The notes under the pieces: model-generated
Seen by the model: only the letters and a program-made list of their open reading frames with translations
What the model was told of the DNA's origin: nothing
Databases searched by the model: none
Position numbers and translations under genes: made by a program
From: Planctomycetota bacterium
GTDB taxonomy: Bacteria > Planctomycetota > UBA1135 > GCA-002686595
Direction: 5' to 3'
NCBI GenBank assembly: GCA_022446815.1
Contig: JAKVCD010000041.1
Span: 62,001 to 126,000 of the forward strand
Length of the DNA: 64,000 bases
In this document: one piece after another, positions 1 to 9,052 of the stretch
How positions within the stretch are numbered: the stretch's first letter is position 1
Layout of the letters: the number at the start of each line of letters is the position of its first letter

Positions 1-1
1 G

Positions 2-889
2 GCGTCATTGGAGGGGGTCTCACGCTCGCGTGCGCAGGCATGGATCCGAGCTGGGAGGGTCTCTCTAGACGGTGAAGTCTGTCTCCGCCCTGGCCAGCAG
101 GTCAAGGCAGGGCAGGCGGTCTTGCTCCGCGCGCCGGAGCCTAGCGAGGAGCCCGCGGAGCCCGAGCTCTCACCCCTCGAGGTGCTCCACGAAGACGAAG
201 ATGTCCTCGTCGTTTGTAAGCCGGCGGGCCTCCTAACCCACGCCAACCGTGATGGTGACCGGTCCGTCTCAGGGAGTCTGCTTGAGAGCCACGGCCCGCT
301 CCCTGAGGGGGATGTCCCTCTGAGGGCCGGGATCGTTCATCGTCTCGACCGCGATACGAGCGGTGTGCTCGTCGTCGCTCGCACTGAGGACGCGCTCAAG
401 TCCTTGCAGGCCGCGTTCCGCGATCGTGTCGTGAAGAAGGTCTACGAGGGCCTCGTCAAAGGAGCGCCTCGCTTCGACTCAGACTGGGTCGACGCTCCCC
501 TCGGCCGCAGCCAGCGGCACCCCGACCGTCAGAGCGTGCTTTCAGCAGAGGAGGGGCGTGAGGCGCTCACCTATTGGGAGGTCATGGAGCGCTTCGACGG
601 CTACGCCCACCTCCGCTTAGAGCCGAAGACTGGCCGGACACACCAGCTCCGTGTTCACCTTGCTTCGATCGACCTCGCGATCGTGAGCGACCCGGTCTAT
701 CGCTCGAAGGGGGGTCGGCCCGCTCATCTCCCGCCCAGCGCGCCAGCGATGGAGCGGCATGCGTTGCACGCTGCCAGCCTCTCTTTCCCTCACCCGCGCT
801 CCGGCGCAGAGGTCAGCTTCAGCGCGCCGCTCCCTGGAGACATGCAAGCTGCCCTCACCTGGCTCCGCGCTGAGCGAGGGCGCTCCTAG
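2..889 (+). CDS. RluA-family RNA pseudouridine synthase (5' end outside window)
   Basis: Converts specific uridines in rRNA or tRNA to pseudouridine. The reading frame is open to the left edge and the first residues (SRSRAQAWIRAGRVSLDG) lie inside an S4 RNA-binding domain, so the true start is upstream and the TTG at 8 is not the natural start. The catalytic motif HRLDRDTSG lies at about residues 111-119 counted from that TTG, with the RLD aspartate as expected catalytic residue. Further on are the usual KVYEGLVKG and GRTHQLRVHL segments. Its stop overlaps the stop of the convergent lipoyl-ligase gene by three bases. Family is certain; RluC/RluD-type substrate specificity cannot be told from sequence alone. 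A second RluA-type gene without S4 lies at 54793. Confidence 0.9.
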   Translation, partial: ASLEGVSRSRAQAWIRAGRVSLDGEVCLRPGQQVKAGQAVLLRAPEPSEEPAEPELSPLEVLHEDEDVLVVCKPAGLLTHANRDGDRSVSGSLLESHGPLPEGDVPLRAGIVHRLDRDTSGVLVVARTEDALKSLQAAFRDRVVKKVYEGLVKGAPRFDSDWVDAPLGRSQRHPDRQSVLSAEEGREALTYWEVMERFDGYAHLRLEPKTGRTHQLRVHLASIDLAIVSDPVYRSKGGRPAHLPPSAPAMERHALHAASLSFPHPRSGAEVSFSAPLPGDMQAALTWLRAERGRS

Positions 890-1605
890 CGACGACGGAC
901 GAAGTCCTGGTCGATAGCCCGGGCGCCAAGCTCTTCGGCTAGCTCGCGCTCCTCCGGGCTGGGGACGCCAGGGGAGAGCTTGATACCAGCGATCTTGCGC
1001 ATCGCACCTTGGAGGGCGCGCGCGACCTCTCCAGGGTCATCCACACCCGCGAGCGAAGCGATGTCTGTGTCGTACTTCGAGGGCCCTAGCTTGATCGACC
1101 CGTGGTGCAAGACGCGCCCGCGACGGCGGCGCTGCGCTGAGCCCACGCCTTTGCGCGCACCCCAGGCGAGGTCCAAGGCCGTCGAGTGGTGAAAGCACAT
1201 CCCCGTGTCTGGCGCGTCGGAGCTCAGCTCGCCAGCGCCTTTCAGCTCGGCCTCGCAGCCAAGCTCTAAGAGCGCTCCCTTGACGATCTCGTGAACGCGC
1301 TCATAAGAGCGCGCAACAGGCCCCTCGAAGAGGGGGTGCTCTCGGCTCGCAGACAGGGAGAAGGTGAGCTCGTTCGTGTGATGGATCGCGCCACCGCCCG
1401 TGATCCTGCGCACCACGACGAAGGCGTCTGACGCAGCAGGCACCTCCTCGAAGCGCTGGAAGTAGCCTAGGCTCAGCGCGGCGGGGGTCCAGGTGTAGAA
1501 CCGAAGCGTCGGCGGGCCCTCGGGGTCTTCGAGCAGCGCTCCATCGAGCCCCATGTTGAACTCGGGAGGGGCGCCCCAGGTCGTGATGAGGCGCCAAGTC
1601 TCCAC
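886..1605 (-). CDS. Lipoate-protein ligase / octanoyltransferase (LplA/LipM-like)
   Basis: Member of the BPL_LplA_LipB cofactor-transferase fold, attaching lipoate or octanoate to a lysine of a carrier protein. Visible motifs are RRITGGGAIHH at residues 66-76 (the RRxxGGG signature), RKGVGSAQ at 151-158 with the expected binding lysine, and HHGSI at 167-171. At 239 residues it lacks the C-terminal accessory domain of E. coli LplA. A cysteine (C137, in MCFHH) is placed like the acyl-accepting Cys of LipM-type octanoyltransferases, so either activity is possible. The GTG start has a GAGGAG box 9 nt upstream, and the gene follows gcvH by 13 bp, so its obvious partner is the GcvH protein encoded just upstream. 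Confidence 0.85.
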   Translation of the reverse strand: METWRLITTWGAPPEFNMGLDGALLEDPEGPPTLRFYTWTPAALSLGYFQRFEEVPAASDAFVVVRRITGGGAIHHTNELTFSLSASREHPLFEGPVARSYERVHEIVKGALLELGCEAELKGAGELSSDAPDTGMCFHHSTALDLAWGARKGVGSAQRRRRGRVLHHGSIKLGPSKYDTDIASLAGVDDPGEVARALQGAMRKIAGIKLSPGVPSPEERELAEELGARAIDQDFVRRR

Positions 1606-1618
1606 GGCGCTCTACTCC

Positions 1619-2014
1619 TCAGGCCTTCTCGGCGATGAGCTCTTCGTAGGCGGTCGCGTCGAGGAGGCTCGCGCCGTCACCTTTGCCGACCTTGACCCTG
1701 ATCAGCCAGCCTCGGTCCCACGGATCATCAGAGAGGATCTCGAGGTGGTCCTCGATGTCAGGGTTCACCTCTACGATCTCACCGGCGACGGGAGAGTTGA
1801 GGTCGCTCACGGCCTTGACGGACTCGATCTCGCCGAAGGTCTCACCAGCCTCGACCTGGCGGCCGAGCTCCGGGAGGTCGCAGTAGACGAGGTCGCCCTC
1901 GTTTCCGCTGCACAGCTCGTCGACCGCGAAGTCGGTGATGCCGATGGTCGCGGTGTCGTCTTCAATCTTGACCCACTCGTGGGAGGACAGGTACTGGCGA
2001 TCGTCGGGACGCAT
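1619..2014 (-). CDS. gcvH: Glycine cleavage system H protein
   Basis: Lipoyl carrier of the glycine cleavage complex, shuttling the aminomethyl group from GcvP to GcvT and then being reoxidised by dihydrolipoamide dehydrogenase. The 131-residue length is normal. The lipoylation site is ESVKAVSD with K67 as the modified lysine, and the N-terminal HEWV segment and the GITDFAVDEL segment are typical. It lies between gcvT and a lipoyl ligase on the same strand, so synthesis of the apo-carrier and its lipoylation are coupled. An AAGGAA box precedes the ATG. No gcvP is present in the window. Confidence 0.97.
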   Translation of the reverse strand: MRPDDRQYLSSHEWVKIEDDTATIGITDFAVDELCSGNEGDLVYCDLPELGRQVEAGETFGEIESVKAVSDLNSPVAGEIVEVNPDIEDHLEILSDDPWDRGWLIRVKVGKGDGASLLDATAYEELIAEKA

Positions 2015-2065
2015 ATTTCGTTCCTTGGTGTCTAACGGTTCTTGGGTGTGAAGTGTGTGGACGTC

Positions 2066-3172
2066 TCAGCTCTTCTTGGGCTTGCGAGTCCTAGAATAGA
2101 AGGGGAGGGGATGGACCAAGATCGGCGCGGCCTTACCGCGGAGGTCCATCGCGAGCTCGGTCCCTGGCGCCGAGAACTCTTGCTCGACGTACGCGGTCCC
2201 GATGTTCGTACCGAGGGTAGGCGAGATAGAGCCAGAGCGGATCTCTCCGACCTGTACGCCGTCAGCGAGGACGGGGTAGCCCATGCGCGGGGGTCGCTTG
2301 CCCTCCGCGGTCACCCCGACGAGCGTCCTCGTGCTGCTCTCGCCGAGCGCCTTCAGCGCGTCTCTCCCGACCCAGTCGCCCTTCTCCTCTGCGAAGGAGA
2401 CGGCGAAGTCTAGGCCGGCCTCGAGGGCATGGTGTGCTGGGCTCAGCTCGTGCCCGTAGAGCGCCATCCCTGCCTCAAGGCGCAGGGTGTCGCGCGCGCC
2501 GAGCCCGATGGGCTGGAGGCCCCTGGGGCGCCCGATCTCAAGGAGCGCGTTCCAGACGTCGACGCCGTCCTCTTCGCGCAAGTAGATCTCGAAGCCGTCC
2601 TCCCCGGTGTACCCAGTCCGCGAGAGCAGCGTGTTGGGGATCGAGCAGACCGTGGAGCGCCCGAAGCGGTAGTAGCCGATCTTGCTGAGGTCTGAGTCGC
2701 AAGCTGACTGCAGGATCTCGAGCGCCTCGGGCCCCTGGACAGCGATCATCGTCGTGCGGTCCGTACGATCCTCGATCGTGACGTTGAAGCCTTCGGCGTG
2801 CTCGTGGAGGAAGGCGAGGTCTGCCTCAGTGTTGGCTGCGTTGATGACGAGGCGGACGTACTCAGGGTCTACGTAGACCAAGAGGTCGTCGATCGGGTAC
2901 CCGTCACGCCCGCAGAACAAGGAGTAGCGGATCGCGCCGTCAGGGATCCGCGCCACGAAGTTGCTCGTGATGGAGTCTAGGAAGCTCACCCTGTCCGGGC
3001 CGAAGACGCGCACGCGCCCCATGTGTCCGAGGTCGAAGATGCCGGCGCGCTCGCGCACGCACTTCACCTCCTCAAGGATGGGACCGTATTGCACAGGCAT
3101 GTGCCAGCCGCCGAACTCGACGAGGCGAGCTCCGAGCGCGGCGTGCGTGTCGTGTAGGGTTGTCTGCTTCAT
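2066..3172 (-). CDS. gcvT: Glycine cleavage system T protein (aminomethyltransferase)
   Basis: Folate-dependent aminomethyltransferase that releases ammonia and forms methylene-tetrahydrofolate from aminomethylated GcvH. The 368-residue protein begins MKQTTLHDTHAALGARLVEF and shows GcvT hallmarks: FGGWHMPVQY, FDLGHMGRVRVFG, the SRTGYTGEDGFEIY segment and a C-terminal GCV_T barrel. The frame is open further upstream, but that part translates the riboswitch and its hairpin, so the ATG at 3172 is chosen. It is the first gene of a gcvT-gcvH-ligase operon and is preceded by a glycine riboswitch, so expression should rise with glycine. Confidence 0.96.
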   Translation of the reverse strand: MKQTTLHDTHAALGARLVEFGGWHMPVQYGPILEEVKCVRERAGIFDLGHMGRVRVFGPDRVSFLDSITSNFVARIPDGAIRYSLFCGRDGYPIDDLLVYVDPEYVRLVINAANTEADLAFLHEHAEGFNVTIEDRTDRTTMIAVQGPEALEILQSACDSDLSKIGYYRFGRSTVCSIPNTLLSRTGYTGEDGFEIYLREEDGVDVWNALLEIGRPRGLQPIGLGARDTLRLEAGMALYGHELSPAHHALEAGLDFAVSFAEEKGDWVGRDALKALGESSTRTLVGVTAEGKRPPRMGYPVLADGVQVGEIRSGSISPTLGTNIGTAYVEQEFSAPGTELAMDLRGKAAPILVHPLPFYSRTRKPKKS

Positions 3173-3185
3173 GGTTCTCGTGCAA

Positions 3186-3229
3186 CGAACAGGGGCGCAT
3201 CGGAGGTGTCTCCGGTGCGCCCCTGTTCG
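3186..3229 (-). promoter_or_regulatory. 19-bp hairpin between riboswitch and gcvT (probable expression platform)
   Basis: Arms 3186-3204 and 3211-3229 are fully complementary apart from one G-U pair, with a 6-nt loop. On the minus strand it follows the aptamer and ends 13 nt before the gcvT ATG. No U-run follows, so it is not a classical intrinsic terminator; it could block ribosome access or act as an attenuator with another factor. The structure is seen directly; the role is inferred. Confidence 0.6.
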
Positions 3230-3278
3230 AAGGCCCCTTCCGGGGTCGTTCAGGCGGCTCCCGACCTCGAGTCCTGGG

Positions 3279-3371
3279 TGCCTGAGAGATTCGCTGGGGT
3301 TGACCAGCTTGCCCCTTCGGCGTCCGCAGCGCTCGCCCCGCTCTGGGGCGCCCGCTGCGAAGCTCTCCTCT
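3279..3371 (-). promoter_or_regulatory. Glycine riboswitch (single visible aptamer) upstream of gcvT
   Basis: Read on the minus strand, the segment carries the glycine-aptamer signature: a 5' AGGAGAG arm (3363-3369), the conserved CGCCGAAGGGGCAA core, a CUGGU...CCCAG-like P3 region, and the closing CUCUCAGGCA. The 5' and 3' GAGAG/CUCUC arms pair as P1. Only one aptamer is recognisable between the open end at about 3420 and gcvT; no second tandem copy is seen. Position and the downstream gene (gcvT) match known gcvT-type glycine riboswitches, which usually activate expression on glycine binding. Confidence 0.9.
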
Positions 3372-3506
3372 AGGTCGCCGCGAGGGAGGATCCTAGTGGA
3401 TCGGCCGGCGCGGGCCAAGTCCGAGTCCCCTCCGACCTCCTCCCAATCTGGGGGGTAGGCTTGGTTTGGATCCCCCTAGACACAGGAGAACACCACCGCA
3501 AAGAAC

Positions 3507-5099
3507 ATGAGGCCGATCCAAAGAACCAAACCTCTGAGGGCCCTCTGGGCCTCCCTAGCTATCACCTCCGTCGCCGCCGTGGGGGCGGCGCAGCACGTGG
3601 TAGACCCCTTCGAGCCGGGCTTGCGCTGGAGTCGGCAGAGCGCAGCAGACACCCCTTGGATCCCTGGGAGGGTGCTCTTCACGGATGGAGATCAGCTCGC
3701 TTGGGCCTCCTCTGGCCCCCTGGGAGCGTGCATAGAGGCATACTCTGCCTGGGGGACAGGGCAGCAAGAGGTGCTCTCTAGGAGCGAGGAGCAGAGCGCG
3801 GGCGCTCGGGTCTGGGATCTGGCGGGCAGCCCGGGATCTGACGCGCTCTTCGCTGTCATCCACGCCCCCGCCCTGCTGGGAGGGGAGGTGCGGCTCGTCC
3901 GCTATCCGGCGCCTAGCGCTCAGGGCGCGAGCGCCTCGCAGCCGCTCTGGAGCGTCCCCTCGCCTGCGATCGAGACCGGCTCGGCGCGGGTCGCTTGTGA
4001 CTCCTTAGGGGACCGGGTCTGCTTCGCGAGCTGGGACGCTCAGCAGAAGCGGACCTACGTGCGGTGGCACCGCGCTTCGGACGGCGGGATCGTCGGCGCG
4101 ACAGAGGTCGTCGCGGCTGACCTCGACCTCCTCATCATGAGCGCTGACGGGGGCTTCACCCTCGCTACCGCAGGGGAACGAGTCTGGGTCTGGGATTCGA
4201 GCAGTGCGCTCATTCACTACGAGGTGACTGGCGCAGAGGTGCGCATCGCCGACTTCGACGCTGACGGGGCTCATCTCCTCCTAGGGCACGGCTCACGAGC
4301 CCGCCTCCTCACACGGACGACAGGGGGCTTCCTTGAGCTGGCGCGCGTCGATGGCGCGAGTACGGAGCTCGCCGCCTGTGGTGCGCTCAGTGAGAGCGGC
4401 GGAGGCTGGGCTGTCGCTTGGTGTGATGACTCTCTGAGTACGGCCCGCTTCAGCCTCTATGAGGGCTTGAGCGACGTCCTCCTGAGCGAGCACCAGCAGA
4501 GCGGAGCAGCGGGCAGGAGGCAGAACATCCCACAGGCTGTGAGTATCACTCCCGGCGGAGAACGCGCGGCCTTCGCGACCTGGGGTGACGGAGAGCAGGA
4601 AGAGCTCCTCCTCTTGGACACTGCTGGGTTCGTCTGGGCTGTAGATCTTCCTGGCAGCGCGACAGACGTAGCCCTCGATCGCTCCGGCCGTCGCTTGCTT
4701 GTCTCTCACAAGGACGCGCACGCCAATGAGGCTAGCGCGGGAGGTGCTGTGCGCCTCTTCGATACGGGAGAGGGGGACCTCGCGCTCATCGCAGCGCCGC
4801 GGCCTGGCGGCGCCCTCTCGGTGGAGTGTGAGGCGGCTGGGGCTAGCGTCGCCTTCTTCCTCTTTGGTGAACCCGTTGAGACAGCAGTAGACCTGCCGTT
4901 CGTATACGGTGAGCTCTGGGTCTCCTTGCACTCACGACTGCTCGTGCGGGCGAGGCGCCCCGGGCGTGATGGCCACGCGCGCTGTGAGCTCAACTTGCCA
5001 GAGAGCGCTGCAGGCCTCGAGCTCGCGGTGCAGGCTGTGATGCGGCGTGAGGGCGCGCTGGAGGCGAGCGCAGACCACCTCATCGTGCGTCCTCGCTGA
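3507..5099 (+). CDS. Exported beta-propeller-like protein of unknown function
   Basis: 530 residues. The N-terminus (MRPIQRTKPLRALWASLAIT followed by SVAAVGAAQ) is a good signal peptide with likely cleavage after an AxA site near residue 28, so the protein is exported. The mature part is a run of short beta-type repeats rich in VRWH, VWVWDSS, LLLGHGSRARLLTR and AFATWGDGEQEELLLLD segments, resembling WD40/YVTN-type blades, with no catalytic motif that I recognise. The ATG at 3507 has an AGGAG box about 18 nt upstream, longer than usual. It stands alone on the plus strand, divergent from the glycine-cleavage operon. Function not recognised; propeller fold is an inference from repeat texture. 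Confidence 0.7.
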   Translation: MRPIQRTKPLRALWASLAITSVAAVGAAQHVVDPFEPGLRWSRQSAADTPWIPGRVLFTDGDQLAWASSGPLGACIEAYSAWGTGQQEVLSRSEEQSAGARVWDLAGSPGSDALFAVIHAPALLGGEVRLVRYPAPSAQGASASQPLWSVPSPAIETGSARVACDSLGDRVCFASWDAQQKRTYVRWHRASDGGIVGATEVVAADLDLLIMSADGGFTLATAGERVWVWDSSSALIHYEVTGAEVRIADFDADGAHLLLGHGSRARLLTRTTGGFLELARVDGASTELAACGALSESGGGWAVAWCDDSLSTARFSLYEGLSDVLLSEHQQSGAAGRRQNIPQAVSITPGGERAAFATWGDGEQEELLLLDTAGFVWAVDLPGSATDVALDRSGRRLLVSHKDAHANEASAGGAVRLFDTGEGDLALIAAPRPGGALSVECEAAGASVAFFLFGEPVETAVDLPFVYGELWVSLHSRLLVRARRPGRDGHARCELNLPESAAGLELAVQAVMRREGALEASADHLIVRPR

Positions 5100-5377
5100 T
5101 CTCGGAGCGCCTTATGTATGTGGCGCGATCAACCGCGCCGATTCGGCTGTAAGTAATTGCCCTCTAATCGCTTAAGGGCGTTTACGCCCGAGTGTGGGCG
5201 TGGCTACGGGGTCCCCTCAGGAGAAAAGTCTCCCTCTCTCTAAAGAGCGACTTCCTAAGGGGACGAAGTTTGACCTCAGGTGGAGTCCCCAATCCACCTG
5301 AACCAAGGCTCTCCCTCCCCGACCGTCACTTGGCGCCGGGGGAATACCCAAACCCAAGCCATCAGGCTCCCAAAGCA

Positions 5378-8300
5378 ATGCACACATTCACCGCGATCTC
5401 TCGCGCCTTCGTCTTCGGGACGGCGCTCCTCTTTACAGCCTGCTCGAGCAGTGATGACTCGACAGGCGGCTCCCAGAGCTTTTTGACTTCAGCCACCCAA
5501 GATCAGGGCATCGACCCTAGCGGTCGGACGACGGTCTTCAACTTCAACAAGGCCCCCAAGAACGCCACAGCAGGTGACTTCTTCGCGAGCTCTGGACAGA
5601 CCGCTCAGACGGTCAGCATCTCTGGCGATACCGCTGTGGTGACTTGGAGTGAGCGCGTCAGCCCCTCTCACGAGGTGCGCTTCTCAGGCGGATCTTCTGA
5701 GAACAGCTGGGTCAGCGTGACGACTAGCGACTCGAACGCGAGCTCATTCGCGATCACCTCCGCCTCTCAGGTCGGCCTCGGCGCTGACGAGGTCACCCTC
5801 TCCGTCACCGGCCCGTGGCTCATCGAGTCCGAGGTCGAGGACCCGACGAACTGGAACTACTCCGTCTCCGGCTACGCACAGGATCTCTCTGGCTCGACGT
5901 TCGCATACGACGCGGCCGCCTCGAACCTGACGATCACCTTTGGCAGCTCCGCGAGCCTCCACAGCGAGTTCACGCTGACGCCGGCAGGCATCCGCACGGT
6001 CGCGGATGTCGACGCCGTTTACGACGTCTTGAACGGAACGAGCGCAGGTGACTCCGTCGCGCCGACGCTGGTCTCTGTCGAGCAGAACCTTACCGAGAGC
6101 GAGTTCGGACAGGTCATCGACTTCACCTTCAGCGAGGAGATGCACCCCTTCTTCTCTACGCCCGGGATCTACTTCCAGGTCGACGGCAACATCGCGATGT
6201 CCGTCTCGCAGCCCTCTGGTGAGGTCTTGCGCGTCTCCTACTCCCAGCCTGTGATCCCTGGCTTCGACACCGTCGAGGTCTCCAGCAGCCTGATGGACTT
6301 GCGCGGCAACGCGCTCTCCAACTCCGGTAGCTTCGCAGTCACGCAGCCTGCGCCGATCGCCAACGCTTTCAGCAGCGAGAGCAAGGCCACGACGACGCAG
6401 AACGAAGGCGGTGACTTCATCGTGGTGTACACGGACCAAGCCTTCGATGAGTCCGCCGCGAACAACCCCACGGCTTGGACCTTCACCGTAGACGGCGCCC
6501 TCATCAACCTGGGCTCACAGAGCTTCTCCTATGACTTCAGCGAGCGCTGCTTCCGCGTCGACCTCGGCTTCGACATGGAGAACGGTACCGACTGGATGGT
6601 GACCGCTCTGGGCATCCTCGAGGTCGACGGCGAGACCTTCGCTGGCTCCTTCAGCGGGACGGTCTCCGGTGATGCTGAGACTCCCTATGTGATCGCCGCG
6701 GTCCAGAACCGCTCCTTCGACAGCGCTGGCGCGACCATCGATGTTCGCCTGAGCGAAGACTGCGACTCGACATCTGCTGAGGACGTGAGCAACTGGAGCT
6801 TCACCGGAGGCCCCGCTGTCACCAGCGCGACCTTCCTCGGCAACAACCGCGTCGTGCGCCTGGTCTGCGACGAGACTGTCCTCCCTGGCGAGCACAGCTT
6901 GACCTGTGTCGCCCTCACGGACTTCGCCGGCAACGTGATGAGCGTCGCCCAAAACGGTGTCGAGGTCGTCTCCACTGACTCGACCACTCCCGCCGTCTTG
7001 GCCTCCACGGCCAGCGCCTTTGAGGGTGCGGGCAACGACGAGATCTTCGTCGTCTTCAGCGAAGACATGTACGAGGCCGACTGTGAGGACGCCTCAAAGT
7101 GGACCTTCGAGTCACCGCAAGGTACCGCGCTCGATCTCTCTGGCGCGAGCTTCGAGTACAGCTCCACGCACCGCACCTGCACGGTCACCTTCGGGACCTC
7201 AACAGGCGTGAACTTGAAGCGTGGCGATGACTTCTCGATCTCCTTCGACGTGGTCCGTGACCTCGGTGGCAACGTCCTCAGCACTGCCCCTGCGACTGGC
7301 ACAATCTCCGCTGAGACGACGCAGCCTCGCGTGGTCGACTGCTGGCGCGACGCGATCGGCGACAATGTCATCGTTCGCTTCAGTGAGCCCTGCGACTGGA
7401 CTGAAGACATCTCTGGCGCCACCCGCTACGTCCTCCGTGACGGCGCAGGGATGGTCCTCTCAGAGAACCCTCTCTCGGCGACGTCTCTCGACGACGGCCT
7501 CGGCGTGCGCGTCCACTTCGGCGTCACGATCCAGCCTGACTACACCATGGACGTCTTCGGGATCACCGACCTCGCTGGCAACCACCTCTACCCTGATACG
7601 GGCCGCGGCCTCTCTGTCTCTGACAGTTCCATGCCCTCCTTTGCGGGTGGCACGACCGTCCTCGACGTGCAGAGCGGTGAGAACAACGACACCGTGATCT
7701 TGGAGTTCGACCGGAAGATGAGCCCCTGGGGCATCACCGACCACGAGAACTACACTATCTCTACGGGTGGGGAAGACTTCGATCTCAGCGCAGCGAGCTT
7801 TGGCTTCGACGGTGACCGCATGGTCTGGATCGACCTGGGCCGTGGTACGAGCGACAACCTGCAGGACGGGGCGAGCTACACCGTGACGGTGTCGGGCGTT
7901 CAGACCGCGCAGGGAGTCGAGCGTGGCTTCGCTGACAGCGACCTGGCTGTCGCCTCTGGCGACAACGCCTTCCCTACAGCCTTCGTCGGCGACGTCCGCC
8001 TAGACCCGCTCTACCAGAACTGCGTGCTGATCAGCTGCACCGAGGCCCTCGACGAGGCCCTCGCTTCGGACGCCACTCGCTACGCTCTCAACGGGAGCCC
8101 CGCGACAGCTGCAGAGCTGGTCAGCCCCCGCTGCTGCCGAGTGACCTTCTCGACTATTCCTGCAGAGCTCGACACGGTGAGCTTCACCCTGACCGACTTG
8201 GCTGGGAACGAGTCTGGCTCCATCAGCCGCGCTGTCTCCGCTGCGGACTTCACCGCGCCCCTCCTCGTCAACGTCGAGGGTACAGCGATCTCCGGCAACG

Positions 8301-8875
8301 GCGGCGATGTGATCCGCGTGGAGTTCAGCGAGGACATCGACGTGAGCACGAGCTACGACCCCTCGAACTATCAGTTCTTGAACGGGTCCACCTTGGTCTC
8401 GCTCGCGACCGCTGACTACGAGTACGACAGCACCAGCTACACAGTGACGATCTACCTCGGCGAGAGCTTCGAGTTGGACCCGAGCCAGGGACTCACCGCG
8501 ACGATCCAGGGCGTCGCTGACTGCGCCGGGAACGCGATCGGTGCTCCCGGGGTCTCCCTCTCGGGGACCTGCGGCGGCGACAGCATCGCCCCGTTCATCG
8601 TCGACGCCTTCTTGAACTTCCGCGCCGACTCAAGCGGGGGCACCGTCGAGGTGCTCTTCAACGAAGACGTGGACATGAGCTGGTGTGGTGACGCCACCAA
8701 CTGGAGCGCTGCTGGCGGCGCGGCCATCGCCGACGTCGAGGTCACTGGTGACAACAGCTGCACCTTGTACCTCCTCGCCCCTCTCAGCGAAGGACAGACG
8801 ATCGACCTCAGCGCAGGCCTCGAGGACAACGCCGGTAACACCGCTGGCGCCCTCTCTTTCTCGCCGATCTTCTGA
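5378..8875 (+). CDS. Large multi-domain Ig-like (Big_5/SbsA-like) lipoprotein
   Basis: 1165 residues. It starts MHTFTAISRAFVFGTALLFTACSSS, a lipoprotein signal peptide with lipobox LFTAC; the open frame upstream of 5378 does not look like coding sequence. After a short Ser/Gly linker come roughly ten tandem units of about 100 residues with the pattern of bacterial Ig-like domains: a start such as P-x-V-x-S-V-x-x, then DxIxVxFSEDM or similar, a NWxF strand and a closing DLAGN motif (LADFAGN, DLAGNHL, DLAGNES, DNAGNT). This is a surface-exposed, probably Ca-stabilised stalk or adhesin-like protein. No enzymatic domain is seen. A strong hairpin terminator follows. Confidence 0.85.
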   Translation: MHTFTAISRAFVFGTALLFTACSSSDDSTGGSQSFLTSATQDQGIDPSGRTTVFNFNKAPKNATAGDFFASSGQTAQTVSISGDTAVVTWSERVSPSHEVRFSGGSSENSWVSVTTSDSNASSFAITSASQVGLGADEVTLSVTGPWLIESEVEDPTNWNYSVSGYAQDLSGSTFAYDAAASNLTITFGSSASLHSEFTLTPAGIRTVADVDAVYDVLNGTSAGDSVAPTLVSVEQNLTESEFGQVIDFTFSEEMHPFFSTPGIYFQVDGNIAMSVSQPSGEVLRVSYSQPVIPGFDTVEVSSSLMDLRGNALSNSGSFAVTQPAPIANAFSSESKATTTQNEGGDFIVVYTDQAFDESAANNPTAWTFTVDGALINLGSQSFSYDFSERCFRVDLGFDMENGTDWMVTALGILEVDGETFAGSFSGTVSGDAETPYVIAAVQNRSFDSAGATIDVRLSEDCDSTSAEDVSNWSFTGGPAVTSATFLGNNRVVRLVCDETVLPGEHSLTCVALTDFAGNVMSVAQNGVEVVSTDSTTPAVLASTASAFEGAGNDEIFVVFSEDMYEADCEDASKWTFESPQGTALDLSGASFEYSSTHRTCTVTFGTSTGVNLKRGDDFSISFDVVRDLGGNVLSTAPATGTISAETTQPRVVDCWRDAIGDNVIVRFSEPCDWTEDISGATRYVLRDGAGMVLSENPLSATSLDDGLGVRVHFGVTIQPDYTMDVFGITDLAGNHLYPDTGRGLSVSDSSMPSFAGGTTVLDVQSGENNDTVILEFDRKMSPWGITDHENYTISTGGEDFDLSAASFGFDGDRMVWIDLGRGTSDNLQDGASYTVTVSGVQTAQGVERGFADSDLAVASGDNAFPTAFVGDVRLDPLYQNCVLISCTEALDEALASDATRYALNGSPATAAELVSPRCCRVTFSTIPAELDTVSFTLTDLAGNESGSISRAVSAADFTAPLLVNVEGTAISGNGGDVIRVEFSEDIDVSTSYDPSNYQFLNGSTLVSLATADYEYDSTSYTVTIYLGESFELDPSQGLTATIQGVADCAGNAIGAPGVSLSGTCGGDSIAPFIVDAFLNFRADSSGGTVEVLFNEDVDMSWCGDATNWSAAGGAAIADVEVTGDNSCTLYLLAPLSEGQTIDLSAGLEDNAGNTAGALSFSPIF

Positions 8876-8924
8876 TCCACGCACTCTGACCGATCCGGGG
8901 GTGTGTGCCCCCGGGGGAGCCGAA

Positions 8925-8958
8925 GAGGCCCCACATCACCTCGGTGATGTGGGGCCTC
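8925..8958 (+). terminator. Strong hairpin after the Ig-like lipoprotein
   Basis: Arms 8925-8939 and 8944-8958 are perfectly complementary over 15 bp with a CTCG tetraloop, 50 bp downstream of the stop codon at 8875. The following bases (TGTGCGTCTATTCTT) are moderately T-rich. A shorter G/C hairpin (about 8896-8916) precedes it. Confidence 0.8.
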
Positions 8959-9052
8959 TGTGCGTCTATTCTTAGGAAGCGGCACTCTCTCTTCAGAGTG
9001 AGCGAGCGCGCCGCCGATAGTTCGTTAGCGGGGCGCAGGGCCTCGCATAGGC

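Noticed and set aside
5175-5189. Small hairpin GGGCG-TTTA-CGCCC between 5099 and 5378
   Set aside because: Five base pairs in GC-rich DNA with no U-run; could be chance, so not called as a terminator.
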